The notes under the pieces were generated by a model that saw only the letters and a list, made by a program, of their open reading frames with translations, ran no database searches and was not told the DNA's origin. Made by a program: the position numbers and the translations under genes. Below, piece after piece: positions 1 to 9,066 of a stretch of 64,000 bases of DNA. Source of the stretch: Vibrio aerogenes (lineage in GTDB: Bacteria > Pseudomonadota > Gammaproteobacteria > Enterobacterales > Vibrionaceae); contig NZ_AP024862.1 in NCBI RefSeq assembly GCF_024346755.1, positions 558,001-622,000 of the forward strand, given 5' to 3'. How positions within the stretch are numbered: position 1 is the first letter of the stretch; each line of letters opens with the position of its first letter.

Positions 1-990
1 CGTCAGCAGACAGCCGCCGATAACCGCAGCAATGATGGCTTCAAATTCTTTCTGGAAACCACGCCGGGCATCGGTTGAGCCGACATCCATCACGGTTAAT
101 ACGGCAACTAACGTGGCACATACGGCGACAAAAATGAATAATATGGTTTTCACCCGGTTGACCGGAACACCTGAGTTACGTGCGGCCTTCGGATCGCCAC
201 CGGCAGCGAAAATCCAGTTGCCGAAACGGGTTCTGAGCAGGATCCAGGTTGCCAGAATGGTCAGACCAAAAAACCAGAGAATTTCGACCGGTACGCCGGT
301 CACCATCGGCGTGCCATTCGGGAAGGTATCAATCCAGCCCTGATCTGCCGCCCAGCGGAACAAGCCGGTAAATGCATCGCCTGAAAACAGGTGAACCAAA
401 AAGCTGTCACCGGCCGCTTCGCGAAAGCCCCGCAACTGTGTGGAACCACCACTGGCCATTTTTAAGCCAACCAGTGTCAGGCCGCGCAAAATAAACAAAA
501 AAGCCAGGGTGACAATAAAAGAGGGCAGCCCGGTTCTGAGAACAATCTGCGCATTCAGGGTGCCAAAAGCAATGGCACAGGCAAAAGTGACAATCAGCGC
601 CAGCCCGAGCGGTAAGTTCAGCACCACCAGCGCTGTCCCGAAAATAAGCCCGGCAAATGCCACCATGGAACCCAGAGAGAGATCAAACTCACCGCCGATC
701 ATCAGCAGTGCGGCGCCAATCGCCAGAATACCCAGCTGAGATGCCGGAACCATAAAGTTCATCAGCCCTGACAGGGTAAACATGGCCGAATCAGCAAAAA
801 TAAGGAAGAAAATGGTGACCAGAATCAATCCGGTCATGGCACCGAGTTCGGGACGGCGAATCAGTGCGGTCAGTAGTGATACTTTTTTCACCCGTTCATC
901 ACCTGATGGTGTTTCTGAAGAAGGTGAGGGCTGTGGCACCGTTTCTGCGGGCGTGTCAGCCTTGGTCGATGTTGATAAAACTGAATTCAT
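1..990 (-). CDS. Sugar ABC transporter permease, RbsC/FrcC type (3' end cut by window)
   Basis: Inner-membrane permease of a ribose/fructose-type sugar importer. Reading the reverse strand from the ATG at 990 gives 330 codons without a stop to the window edge. A polar leader of about 45 residues (rich in S, T, P and E) precedes a long run of hydrophobic segments. The family signature around IGAALLMIGGEFDLSLGSM, the stretch LNAQIVLRTGLPSFIVTLA and the GNWIFAAGGDPKAARNSGV loop are all readable and typical of AraH/RbsC permeases. The gene follows the binding-protein gene on the same strand after a gap of about 118 bp, as in such operons. The ATPase gene is not in the window. The exact sugar cannot be told; the long loop after the LKMASGG stretch resembles fructose-type (FrcC) permeases. 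Confidence 0.9.
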   Translation of the reverse strand, partial: MNSVLSTSTKADTPAETVPQPSPSSETPSGDERVKKVSLLTALIRRPELGAMTGLILVTIFFLIFADSAMFTLSGLMNFMVPASQLGILAIGAALLMIGGEFDLSLGSMVAFAGLIFGTALVVLNLPLGLALIVTFACAIAFGTLNAQIVLRTGLPSFIVTLAFLFILRGLTLVGLKMASGGSTQLRGFREAAGDSFLVHLFSGDAFTGLFRWAADQGWIDTFPNGTPMVTGVPVEILWFFGLTILATWILLRTRFGNWIFAAGGDPKAARNSGVPVNRVKTILFIFVAVCATLVAVLTVMDVGSTDARRGFQKEFEAIIAAVIGGCLLT

Positions 991-1108
991 AATGCGTGCT
1001 CCTGCTCCATAGCCAGTGATTGATGGTCGTCAACCGGCTCAATTGCGAACGAAATCCCCCGGACGTGACCGCTGAGTTATCCCGCGGCCACGACGTGGCT
1101 GGTGATGA
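991..1108 (-). other. Spacer between binding-protein and permease genes
   Basis: Non-coding gap inside the sugar transporter operon. It contains a short perfect palindrome, GCCACG-A-CGTGGC, at 1087-1099 just after the binding-protein stop. In many such operons a stem-loop here lowers permease expression relative to the binding protein. That role is inference. Confidence 0.4.
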
Positions 1109-2050
1109 TTACCGGATACCTCTTGCGGATAATTCGATCACCTTGGCTGCATCTTTTTGGGTCACAAAACCGGGACCCGATGGTACATTGCCGGCAGGCA
1201 TGGTTTTGTAGCTTGCATTTAATGCCAGGAAGGAGACAGGCAGATAACCTTGCAGGAAGGGTTGCTGGTCAACAGCAAACAGTGCTTTGCCTTCAGCGAC
1301 ATCTTTCAGGAAGCCGGAAGAGAGGTCGAAACTGACGACTTTCACCCGATCTTGCTGACCGATACTTTCGACCGCTGCAACTGCTGGTTCACCAACAAGA
1401 GGTGCACTCAGGCTAACAATGGTATCAATGGCTTGATTACTTGACAGAGCTGCGCGGATTTTGGACTGGGTTTCAGCCGGATCTGTGGTTGTCGGCAAGA
1501 CTTTCACTTCCGAGCCAAAACCGGCGCTCACACCACGACAACGCTGATCAAGGGAGACGTTACCGACTTCCTGGTTGACACAGATAACATGCTTTCTGCC
1601 GAGTTTTTTCAGTTCTTCACCGACGGCTTTTCCGGCGACAAATTCATCCTGACCGACATGGAGTAAGATACCGAGTTTTTTGGCCGCATCCATGCCTGAG
1701 TTAATGGAAATGACCGGAATGCCTGCGTTGACTGCTTTACGAATTGCCGGACCTAAAGCTTCCGGATCCGGATTGGAAACCACAATCCCGGCCGGATTCT
1801 GGTTCACGGCGGCTTCGATCAGGTTTCCCATTTGCACCATATCGAAAGTTTCCGGTGCCCGGTATTGGACCCGGACATGCATGTCTTTACCGGCCTGCAT
1901 CGCGCCATTTTTGACAATGGACCAGAATGGATCCGATGCCTGTCCGTGAGTGACGACGATAATCGTGGGCTCTTTTGCAACCGCTTGTGCACCTGTAAGA
2001 AAAGCGAAAGCTGCAATCGCGTAAGTGAAAATTCTCAAAAATCCTTTCAT
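1109..2050 (-). CDS. Periplasmic sugar-binding protein of ABC transporter
   Basis: Solute-binding protein of the Peripla_BP_4 (ribose/galactose/fructose) family, 313 residues, delivering sugar to the permease encoded next. A signal peptide covers about residues 1-25 (MKGFLRIFTYAIAAFAFLTG, cleavage near AQAVAKEP). The mature start TIIVVTHGQASDPFWSIVKNG is the usual first strand and helix. Later motifs include GIVVSNPDPEALGPAI, GIPVISINSG and the hinge region KVVSFDLSSG. A ribosome-binding GGGGAATGAG precedes the ATG. It is first in the reverse-strand operon, so transcription starts in the AT-rich region above 2050. The FDLSSGFLKDVAEGKALFAVDQQPFLQGY segment fits FrcB-like proteins, but the ligand is uncertain. 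Confidence 0.9.
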   Translation of the reverse strand: MKGFLRIFTYAIAAFAFLTGAQAVAKEPTIIVVTHGQASDPFWSIVKNGAMQAGKDMHVRVQYRAPETFDMVQMGNLIEAAVNQNPAGIVVSNPDPEALGPAIRKAVNAGIPVISINSGMDAAKKLGILLHVGQDEFVAGKAVGEELKKLGRKHVICVNQEVGNVSLDQRCRGVSAGFGSEVKVLPTTTDPAETQSKIRAALSSNQAIDTIVSLSAPLVGEPAVAAVESIGQQDRVKVVSFDLSSGFLKDVAEGKALFAVDQQPFLQGYLPVSFLALNASYKTMPAGNVPSGPGFVTQKDAAKVIELSARGIR

Positions 2051-2538
2051 ATTCTCATTCCCCTGGTTGAAGAGACTTTACCGATGCCTCGGAGAGTTGT
2101 TATTGGATGTTGTGCCGGCTTTTGTCTGCCATCACCATCATGATGTCCGGACGAAGGCTCAGCGCCGGGAACTGTTTTATTGTGTTGAGCATGTGGCGTT
2201 CCCTGTTTATAAAACTAACGATTTGAATGTTTTCTAACTGTGACGAAAGTTAAATTAATGTTAATGGTTGTGTTTTGTTTTTTCCATTTTGTGATCGAAA
2301 CGAAAATTTTATTCTAAAAAATATCTCTTCAAATCCTGGTTTGGCCTGAATGACCGGTTTTCATTTCGTTTTATGGAACGAAACCGGATTAAAATGAAAT
2401 TTATGTTTCATTTGGCTGTATTTATGAACATGTTTTTATGAACATGTTTTTCACTCAGTTCTCACATGAATGATTTGAGTATTGGCTCAGGTGCATATAA
2501 GTTCGTATGGTAAAACTTTCAATCCAACAGGTGATCTT
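2051..2538. promoter_or_regulatory. Divergent promoter region with operator-like inverted repeats
   Basis: About 490 bp between the reverse sugar transporter and the forward exported-hydrolase gene, strongly AT-rich from about 2210. Inverted repeats: TTTCGTT-6 nt-AACGAAA at 2364-2383, nested in CCGGTTT...AAACCGG (2354-2387), and ATGAAA-6 nt-TTTCAT at 2394-2411. TGAAA/TTTCA arms are common for RpiR-type sugar-phosphate regulators, so one of these may control the transporter; this is inference. A 14-bp unit TTATGAACATGTTT occurs twice in tandem at 2422-2449. Confidence 0.5.
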
Positions 2539-3333
2539 ATGCATTTCAGAAAATACAACCGTCACATCACACTACTTTGTTTCACCGCATCCGTTTTTCT
2601 GGCGCCTTCGGTGCTGGCAAGACGGGGGCCCGAGGGACTTCCTGAGCGGGCCTTGATCGCTCCGGCACAGGTGACACAGGCGATTCAGACCGAGAAATTA
2701 TTAAACAGCCGGGAAAATGTGGCGTTGCCGCAAGGTAAAAACTGGTTTGAGGTGGTTCACGGGACGGTGCCGGTGATTATTACCGCCCCTCATGCAACCC
2801 GGCCACTTCGTGAAGGAAAACGCCGTTTTTCCGATGGTGGCGGAACGGCTGCGCTGGCATTAGCGCTGGGGGAGCAAACGGGTGCCTCGGTGGTTTATAC
2901 CACTTATGAAGGGCCGTCTGATCCCAATTATTATGATGACAATGCCTTTAAAACCGCCTTATCGGATTTGATTCAGTCGGTTAAGCCTGTATTGCTGCTG
3001 GATATTCATGGCAGTCATCCTTACCGGTCTTATGATATTGATTTGGGAACCATGAACGGTGCCTCTCTGTCCGGCCATCCTGAATTACTCCGCCAGCTCA
3101 TCTATCGACTGAAGACTGATGGCATTAACAGCTTATCACTCAACCGGTTTGCGGCTTCCTCTCATCAAACGATCACCAAATTTGCGGCAAAAGCGGGTGT
3201 CCCGGCAATTCAGCTTGAAGTCAATGCGACCTGGTTAACACCGTCTGAAGGAAACATTGAAGCGCAACGTTTTTCTATATTGCTGCAGGCATTATCGCGG
3301 TTTGTGATAGATGCAACGACCACACGGAAGTGA
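2539..3333 (+). CDS. Exported N-formylglutamate amidohydrolase-like protein
   Basis: A 264-residue protein if started at the ATG at 2539, which has AGGTGA just upstream and gives a clean signal peptide (MHFRKYNRHITLLCFTASVF, cleavage near VLA). The upstream in-frame ATG at 2482 would bury the signal. The mature part has the family's pattern: VIITAPHATRPL near the N-terminus, LLLDIHGSHPY in the middle and IQLEVNATWL near the end. The His and Glu residues of these segments probably form the zinc site of N-formylglutamate amidohydrolase (PF05013)-like deformylases. Export means it acts in the periplasm or outside, unlike HutG in histidine degradation, so the real substrate is unknown. It stands alone, divergent from the sugar transporter. 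Confidence 0.7.
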   Translation: MHFRKYNRHITLLCFTASVFLAPSVLARRGPEGLPERALIAPAQVTQAIQTEKLLNSRENVALPQGKNWFEVVHGTVPVIITAPHATRPLREGKRRFSDGGGTAALALALGEQTGASVVYTTYEGPSDPNYYDDNAFKTALSDLIQSVKPVLLLDIHGSHPYRSYDIDLGTMNGASLSGHPELLRQLIYRLKTDGINSLSLNRFAASSHQTITKFAAKAGVPAIQLEVNATWLTPSEGNIEAQRFSILLQALSRFVIDATTTRK

Positions 3334-3527
3334 CAGAAAATCACGGGCAATGGCCGCGTAGTCATCGTGATGGGGTAATTTTGCGTCTGAGTTTGAGAAG
3401 TAGCTCTTAAATTATCCCGTTATGATTTGCATTCGATATCGTTCATCCCTATTTTAGTTCAACTACATATGCATCTATGTGAATATGTAGTTGAATAATA
3501 TTAAAACCAATAAACAGGACCGATGAT
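3334..3527 (+). promoter_or_regulatory. Intergenic region with 13-bp perfect inverted repeat
   Basis: TTCAACTACATAT (3458-3470) and its exact complement ATATGTAGTTGAA (3483-3495) are separated by 12 nt. They lie about 32 bp before the esterase ATG. It may be an operator or an mRNA hairpin in the leader; it lacks a T-run, so a terminator is unlikely. Confidence 0.55.
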
Positions 3528-4718
3528 ATGAATAAATTACCCTTGCTGGCCGGTGTGTTGAGCATGGCACTGTTGCCGGTATGCACTCAGGCTGCTCCCG
3601 ACCCTGATTTTCACATTTATCTGGCGCTGGGCCAGTCGAATATGCAGGGGGCTGCCCATTTGCCTGAAACCCCCATTTCACATCCGCGTGTGCGGGTGCT
3701 GCAAAGTCAGAATTGCAGTGATTCTGCATACGCTTACGGGACGTGGCGTGGTCATTTTCAGCCGGTGACCCGCTGCAAAGAAGGGAATCGCCAGAAGCCG
3801 GATGGAACCTATGGGCCGATAGGCCTGAGCCCGGTCGATACTTTTGCAGTGACAATGGCTGAGGCTGAAGGGGAGAATGTGACGATTGGCATTGTTGGTG
3901 CTTCATACGGAGGCGCGGATATCCGGGCAATGCTGCCAAACTGTGCTGATTTCAATCTGTGTAAACCGCCTTATGGGGATATTACCGGCGCGCCGGTGGT
4001 GAACGGCACGACGCCGATGTATCCGTGGATTTTAGATCTGGCGAAAAAAGCCCAGAAAGTCGGGGTGATTAAAGGCATTATCTTCCATCAGGGAGAAACC
4101 AACGCCGGGCAGGAAACCTGGGTTGAGTATGTCCGGCAGTTTGTCACTCACCTGAGAAAAGATTTGAACCTTGATCCGGCAGAAGTGCCTTTTATTGCCG
4201 GTGAACTGCCAAGAACCGGATGTTGTGCTACCGCGCATAATCCTCTGGTGCATCGTTTACCGGACGCTATTGAAAATGCTGACTGGGTTTCATCCGGTCC
4301 GATGCCTGACGGTACTGTGCTGGGGGATCGGAGTGATCATTTACACTGGAGTACCTTTTCTGTGATTGAAATGGGGAAACGATACGCCGCCAAAATGCTT
4401 GAAGCCGGTGATTATCCCGCCGGTGGGACGGGTTCGACAGGCTCTGGTTCCACAACCGGTGGCGGAGAGCTCAGTGCTTCTCTGACGATTAAAGATGACT
4501 GGAAAACCGGTTATTGCGCGGATGTCAATGTCACGAATCAGGGACAAAGCAGTGTGGCATGGCAAGTGGCGCTCGATATTGAAGGAACAGTCAGTAACGT
4601 TTATAACGCTGAATGGACGCAGGATGGCGCAACACTGACCCTGAGTGGGGTCGACTGGAACAAGACCTTAAAAGCAGGAGCCAGTGTTTCTTCGGTCGGT
4701 TTCTGTGCTAAACGCTGA
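3528..4718 (+). CDS. Secreted carbohydrate acetylesterase (CE6/SASA) with CBM2
   Basis: A 396-residue exported enzyme. Signal peptide at about 1-22 (MNKLPLLAGVLSMALLPVCT, AQAA cleavage). The catalytic domain (about 25-300) is of the SASA/CE6 SGNH type. The nucleophile block is YLALGQSNMQGAA, the oxyanion block is IGIVGASYGGADI, GIIFHQGETNAG is typical of acetylxylan esterases, and a late DHLHWS provides the His. A Gly/Ser/Thr linker (about 300-315) joins a C-terminal cellulose-binding module of family 2 (about 318-396), recognisable by WKTGYCADVNVTNQG and the paired Cys. It probably removes acetyl groups from plant polysaccharides such as xylan. GGACC precedes the start. Followed by a strong terminator. 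Confidence 0.85.
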   Translation: MNKLPLLAGVLSMALLPVCTQAAPDPDFHIYLALGQSNMQGAAHLPETPISHPRVRVLQSQNCSDSAYAYGTWRGHFQPVTRCKEGNRQKPDGTYGPIGLSPVDTFAVTMAEAEGENVTIGIVGASYGGADIRAMLPNCADFNLCKPPYGDITGAPVVNGTTPMYPWILDLAKKAQKVGVIKGIIFHQGETNAGQETWVEYVRQFVTHLRKDLNLDPAEVPFIAGELPRTGCCATAHNPLVHRLPDAIENADWVSSGPMPDGTVLGDRSDHLHWSTFSVIEMGKRYAAKMLEAGDYPAGGTGSTGSGSTTGGGELSASLTIKDDWKTGYCADVNVTNQGQSSVAWQVALDIEGTVSNVYNAEWTQDGATLTLSGVDWNKTLKAGASVSSVGFCAKR

Positions 4719-4776
4719 ATCACTGTTTCTGAATGTGCTTCGTGTTGACTCTGAGGCATTGAAGTTCGTGATCACA

Positions 4777-4808
4777 ACGGGCGGTGATTTCACCGCCCGT
4801 ATTTTTGT
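4777..4808 (+). terminator. Rho-independent terminator after esterase
   Basis: Perfect 10-bp stem ACGGGCGGTG / CACCGCCCGT with a 4-nt loop (ATTT), followed by ATTTTTGTTT. Confidence 0.9.
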
Positions 4809-5041
4809 TTCTGTGGCATTGCTTTCGTGAAATTATTTTCGTGGCATTGCTTTCATGACGGATCGTCTCAATTCAGCTCCGTGTTCATGACAAGTCGTAT
4901 AAATCACGAACAAATTGCAGTAAAAATGAACACAAAAGGTCAGTGGCTCCTTCCATAGTCAGCGTGTATTGACTATATTCTGGTTACAGATAAACCATTT
5001 GTTGTTGTAAGCTTGTAACAATTCAGCCGGGTTGGCGGCCA
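4809..5041. other. Intergenic region before the cyclase gene
   Basis: About 230 bp. It contains two imperfect copies of TCGTGGCATTGCTTTC (near 4811-4855) and presumably the promoter for the cyclase-BLUF pair. Nothing else clear. Confidence 0.4.
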
Positions 5042-5719
5042 ATGACTCATGATCTTGCCATAAAGAAGAAAATATTTTGCTATGAAGTAAAAGAGTTTTT
5101 TGTTTCCGGAAGAAAAGCGTCTTATCTGGATCATGTTCCTGAGCTTTTTAACGAGAGTCTTCTGGCAAAATTCAATATTGTGACCGATGTTCTGAATAGT
5201 CTTATGTTCCCGGATATCCCTGAAAAAGAACAGTTTCAGTTACTGATAGAAAGGTATCTGGAATTGTTATCCGTGTTAGTTCAACTCGAGCATCATGGCT
5301 GTTATACCGATCATCTGACAGGCTTGTTTAATTTTAATTATCTGAAAACCTTAGAGCATGAGCTGAATAAGAAAGATTTTACCTTGTATTTTTTTGATAT
5401 CGATAACATGAAACAGGCGAATGATACATTCGGCCATGAATATGGCAATGACATGATCGTCAGTTTTGCCAAAGCGCTGAAGCAATCGTTCCGGCTGACT
5501 GATCTGTTATTCCGCTACGGTGGTGATGAATTTATTGTCATTATTCTGCGGGATGATATTGATATCGATGATGTGATATTGAGGGTCCGGAATCAGGCGT
5601 GCATTCAAAAATACAATTTATCTTTTAGTGTTGGCCGGCATGTAAATGAGACGTCGAGTTTGTTGAAAACAATGCATCAGGCTGACTCTGAAATGTATGA
5701 AAGGAAAAAAAACAAATGA
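5042..5719 (+). CDS. GGDEF diguanylate cyclase
   Basis: A 225-residue soluble protein that should make cyclic di-GMP from GTP. The N-terminal 85 or so residues are helical and of unknown family. The GGDEF domain spans about 90-223: DHLTGLFNFNYL at its start, FFDIDNMKQANDTFGHEYG as the metal/nucleotide block, and an intact YGGDEF active site. An RLTD motif five residues before GGDEF fits the RxxD inhibitory I-site, so product inhibition is likely. No membrane segment is present. Its stop overlaps the start of the BLUF gene (ATGA), so the two are translationally coupled; the N-terminal domain may be where the light sensor binds. Confidence 0.9.
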   Translation: MTHDLAIKKKIFCYEVKEFFVSGRKASYLDHVPELFNESLLAKFNIVTDVLNSLMFPDIPEKEQFQLLIERYLELLSVLVQLEHHGCYTDHLTGLFNFNYLKTLEHELNKKDFTLYFFDIDNMKQANDTFGHEYGNDMIVSFAKALKQSFRLTDLLFRYGGDEFIVIILRDDIDIDDVILRVRNQACIQKYNLSFSVGRHVNETSSLLKTMHQADSEMYERKKNK

Positions 5720-6099
5720 CATATAAATACCTGTTCTATTCCAGCAAAGCGAAAATCACCGAAGTCAATATTCATGAAATTCTTGAAGTATCCCGCAGAG
5801 AAAATAAAAAATTTGGTATTACGGGATATTTAATTTCTCATTTTAATGGTTTTTATCAATATATCGAAGGCGACGAAGCTGCCATTGATCAGCTTTACCG
5901 GAATATTTCAGCCGATGAACGGCATTCTGATGTTGAAATGCTGTTTTCCGGTTACCGGGAAACCCGGATTTTTCCGGACTGGCAGATGGGTTATGCGGGG
6001 GTTGAAAGTGAGGATGTCTGGCATTGGGGAAAAACGGAGCAAAGCGATCTGGTGATCAATGAGTTTCATCAGGTGGCCTGCCAAAGTGTCGGGCTTTGA
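5716..6099 (+). CDS. BLUF-domain blue-light sensor
   Basis: A 127-residue stand-alone BLUF protein that should bind FAD and sense blue light. The residues that form the flavin hydrogen-bond network are visible: Tyr8 (YLFYSS), Asn30 (RREN) and Gln48 (FYQYIEG), with the GITGYL and IEGD stretches typical of the family. The C-terminal 30 or so residues could form the usual cap helices. It starts inside the stop of the GGDEF gene (4-bp overlap). It therefore probably acts on that cyclase as a separate subunit, rather than as the fused BLUF-EAL or BLUF-GGDEF forms known elsewhere. That partnership is inference. Confidence 0.9.
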   Translation: MTYKYLFYSSKAKITEVNIHEILEVSRRENKKFGITGYLISHFNGFYQYIEGDEAAIDQLYRNISADERHSDVEMLFSGYRETRIFPDWQMGYAGVESEDVWHWGKTEQSDLVINEFHQVACQSVGL

Positions 6100-6108
6100 A
6101 TGATGGCC

Positions 6109-6864
6109 TCACTCTGACTGATTTTTTTCACTGACCAGCTCAAGATATTTTTTCTCGATAAAGTCTTTCTCTTTTTGTGTATGGTGCAGCTGCTGTTTTG
6201 TTTGCTCCAGCAGTGACGATTGATCTTCTCCCTGCTGCTCCAGTTCCGTGACTCGTTCTTTGAGCTTTTCCAGATGGGTCAGCAGGGTTTCTTTTTCGCG
6301 CTGAAACTGTCCGGCGGTATTTTTTTCTGTGTTACTGCTGAGTTTGACGTATTCCTTCTCCAGCTGGTCAAAGTTTTGTTCAAGCATTTCTTTTTCCTGC
6401 CGCAGGCTGTCCATGGTTTCTTTGTTTTTGCTGAGTTTATCTTTGGCGCGACGCAGCCCCTGGACCGTTCTGTCCAGATTATTTTTCAGCTGTCCGATCA
6501 GTTCACGGGAGTGAGAAAGCTGCTCATTCAGATCATCAACAGACGCTTGTTCAGCGGCCGTCATATTTTTACCGTGCAGGGCTGTGATTTGCTCTTCCAG
6601 TACTTTTTGGGTCTGAATCAGTTCATGGAGGGTTTCACCGTGTTGGTCAACAAAGTTCAGGGCTCTTTCGATGGACTGACGACACATCGCCACGGTTTCT
6701 TCCTGCCGCGAGTTTTCCTGATGAAACGTTTGTGAGAAGCGGCGAAATTCACGGATGATGAAAACCAGAATGACAAATAACAGAAGGAAAAAGAACAATC
6801 CCAGATCGACCGCCAGAGCGAGCAAAAACTCGGTTGATAATCCGGAGAAATTTATATCCATCAT
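6109..6864 (-). CDS. Membrane-anchored coiled-coil protein, unknown function
   Basis: A 251-residue protein with one N-terminal membrane span (about 13-37: FLLALAVDLGLFFFLLLFVI) followed by a long, charged coiled coil to the C-terminus, rich in E, K, Q and L. No enzymatic domain is visible. ATG at 6864 is followed by a second ATG at 6861; GAGAGGAATC precedes them. It converges on the BLUF gene and diverges from the response-regulator gene upstream, so it may be a structural or signalling partner of that regulator. The family was not recognised. Confidence 0.6.
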   Translation of the reverse strand: MMDINFSGLSTEFLLALAVDLGLFFFLLLFVILVFIIREFRRFSQTFHQENSRQEETVAMCRQSIERALNFVDQHGETLHELIQTQKVLEEQITALHGKNMTAAEQASVDDLNEQLSHSRELIGQLKNNLDRTVQGLRRAKDKLSKNKETMDSLRQEKEMLEQNFDQLEKEYVKLSSNTEKNTAGQFQREKETLLTHLEKLKERVTELEQQGEDQSSLLEQTKQQLHHTQKEKDFIEKKYLELVSEKNQSE

Positions 6865-7055
6865 TGATTCCTCTCGTTATTTTTTCTCTTTTCATGCCTT
6901 GCCCGGCATGTTTTCAGGTTGAGCAACATTGGTCGTCAAAACATCAACAGTCCCCGGTCAGGATGATCACCTTCTCAAAGCTGCTGATTGGATCGTCAGC
7001 TCGTCCGGTTAAGTTTAGTCGTCGGTTAAAAATATGCCTATAATCCATTCAACAT

Positions 7056-7973
7056 ATGAATAAATATGGGCTATGCGTGAAAATTCTGATTGTTGACGAC
7101 AGTCTGGCAACACTGGAAATTGTCCGGCGCTCGCTGGCTTGTTTTGGTTATCGCCATTTATCGATTGAAAAAACGGCCAGTGCGGAACAGGCACTGGAGA
7201 TGATTGAAAACTGGCATCCGGAAATTGTGCTGACAGACTGGCATATGCCGGGAAAAAATGGACTGGAACTGATACAGGAAATCACAGCCCGTCAGTTTCC
7301 TGTAAAGGTCGCCATGATTACGACCGTGGACGAACCAGCCCGGATTCAGCAGGCGCTGGATGCCGGTGCCAGCTTTGTTCTGACCAAGCCGTTTGATGAC
7401 TCCGAGCTGCACCGGTATTTATTGCCTTTGGTGCAGGGCGCTGAAGAGAGTGAGAAAGCGCTGGATGATGTGGTTGAAGTCCAGAAAGAGCTGGCACTGC
7501 CAAAACTGGAGTGGATGGAAAAACTGTTAAAGCGGCAAATTCATAACGAGTTAGTACTACACCGAATCCGGACGCAATCGTTTGATGAAAGCAAATTACC
7601 CGGCATGCTGGCGGTTTATCAGGATGAGGAAAATCAGCGTCCGCGGGCCGCGATGGTGCTCGATTTATATGCTGTTTGTGTCTTTGCTGCCGCGAATCAG
7701 AATATTCCGGTGACCACATTGCAACAGGCTGTGCGCGAACGGGTCGTCGGGAAAGAAATGTTTGATACCTGCGAGCGTATTCTGGCGGATGCCTCTGTGA
7801 CTTTTCTCGATTCTGTGTCGCATAAAAGCCTGCGTCTGAAACAAGTCAGTTTTATCAATGAAGCATTTGCAAAATTAGAAGCACTCTATGATCGTCCAGC
7901 CGATAAGCGGATCGACTTTTCCTGCGAACTCTGGCATCTGGCACAGGGGAAGGTGTTAATTGTGGGATTTTAG
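7056..7973 (+). CDS. Response regulator with unknown output domain
   Basis: A 305-residue two-component protein. The receiver domain covers about 8-125: acidic pair Asp14-Asp15, phospho-acceptor Asp61 in LTDWHMPGKNG, Thr in MITTVDE and Lys in VLTKPF. The remaining 180 residues are helical, with no DNA-binding, GGDEF or HD signature I can recognise. The ATG at 7056 is used here; a GTG at 7077 directly before KILIVDDS is an alternative start. No histidine kinase is adjacent. The gene is divergent from the coiled-coil membrane protein and precedes a sugar-binding protein gene. Confidence 0.8.
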   Translation: MNKYGLCVKILIVDDSLATLEIVRRSLACFGYRHLSIEKTASAEQALEMIENWHPEIVLTDWHMPGKNGLELIQEITARQFPVKVAMITTVDEPARIQQALDAGASFVLTKPFDDSELHRYLLPLVQGAEESEKALDDVVEVQKELALPKLEWMEKLLKRQIHNELVLHRIRTQSFDESKLPGMLAVYQDEENQRPRAAMVLDLYAVCVFAAANQNIPVTTLQQAVRERVVGKEMFDTCERILADASVTFLDSVSHKSLRLKQVSFINEAFAKLEALYDRPADKRIDFSCELWHLAQGKVLIVGF

Positions 7974-8111
7974 ATCCTGAGTCCTCTGATGTTTCCTCTC
8001 CTGAATATCTGCCTGAGTAAACGACAATCAGAAGCACTGATTCAGGTCAACAGGCTCTGGTTCATGGGGTTGTCTATACTCTCATTGAGATCAACAAACG
8101 GAATCATAGTG

Positions 8112-9023
8112 ATGAAATATGTATTTTTGCTGATAACGTTTCTCGGTTCATGCTTACCCGCAACGGTATTGGGCGCCGCACCGAAAACAGATAACTGCAT
8201 TGCGATGGTGATCTCCGGCAGCGACAGCCGGCAATTCTGGGCAAAGATGATTAATGGTGCCCGGCTGGCCGGGAAAGAGCTGGGTATGAATGTTTACGCC
8301 AGAGGGACGGTCAATGATAAAGATACATCCGGGCAAAAGTTTATTCTGGACAGCCTGCTTGATAAGCACCACTGTCGGGGCGTGCTGATTGCACCTTCTG
8401 ATCAAGCGCGCAATGCTGATGTCGCCCGGCTCAAAGCGCAACAGATACCGGTGATTTATGTGGACCGGGATACCGGTGGCGATCGGCTTCTGTCAGTGAA
8501 AACGGATAATGAAGCCGCAGGTGTGCTGGCGGCCAAAAAAATGTCGGCAGCCCTGAAAGGACAGGGGAAAGTCGTGTTGTTCCGGTTAGAAAAAGGGGTT
8601 GTTTCTACAGATGCGCGTGAAGCCGGTTTTTTGAAAGGCGCACAAAGTGCCGGATTGAAAGTGATCTCTTCCGGGTATCTGGGAACCCGGGTCGGGGATG
8701 CAACCGCCATTGCGGCAAAAACTTTGTCAGAACTTGGGCCGGTCGATGGTATTTTCACTCCGAATGATACGACAACAATTGCTGTGCTGCAGGCCCGTGA
8801 AGCGATTGATTACAAACGTGATGTTGTGCATATTGGTTTCGATCAGGACACCATAATCACAGAAGCGCTGAAGAAAGGGAAGATTGAGGGTTATATCGCC
8901 CAGTTACCATTTGATATCGGCTACCGGGCGGTGTACGCAATGTACGACAAGTTTGAAGGTAATCCGGTCACGGAGAATATTAAAGTACCGGTGTTATATA
9001 TTGATTCAAATACCAGTGAATGA
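8112..9023 (+). CDS. Orphan periplasmic sugar-binding protein
   Basis: A 303-residue Peripla_BP_4-type protein. Starting at 8112 gives a proper signal peptide (MKYVFLLITFLGSCLPATVL, cleavage near GAAP); the longer reading frame from 7989 would not. Readable family blocks are SDSRQFWAKMINGARLAGKELG, IPVIYVDRDTGGDRLLSV, GVLAAKKM, DGIFTPNDTTTIAVLQA and VHIGFDQD. No permease or ATPase lies next to it. It follows the response regulator on the same strand, so it may feed a sensor kinase or chemoreceptor elsewhere, or be a spare component for another transporter. Confidence 0.8.
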   Translation: MKYVFLLITFLGSCLPATVLGAAPKTDNCIAMVISGSDSRQFWAKMINGARLAGKELGMNVYARGTVNDKDTSGQKFILDSLLDKHHCRGVLIAPSDQARNADVARLKAQQIPVIYVDRDTGGDRLLSVKTDNEAAGVLAAKKMSAALKGQGKVVLFRLEKGVVSTDAREAGFLKGAQSAGLKVISSGYLGTRVGDATAIAAKTLSELGPVDGIFTPNDTTTIAVLQAREAIDYKRDVVHIGFDQDTIITEALKKGKIEGYIAQLPFDIGYRAVYAMYDKFEGNPVTENIKVPVLYIDSNTSE

Positions 9024-9066
9024 TTGACCGAGCAACGCATAATCCGGCCGTATTCTGCGGTTAGCT

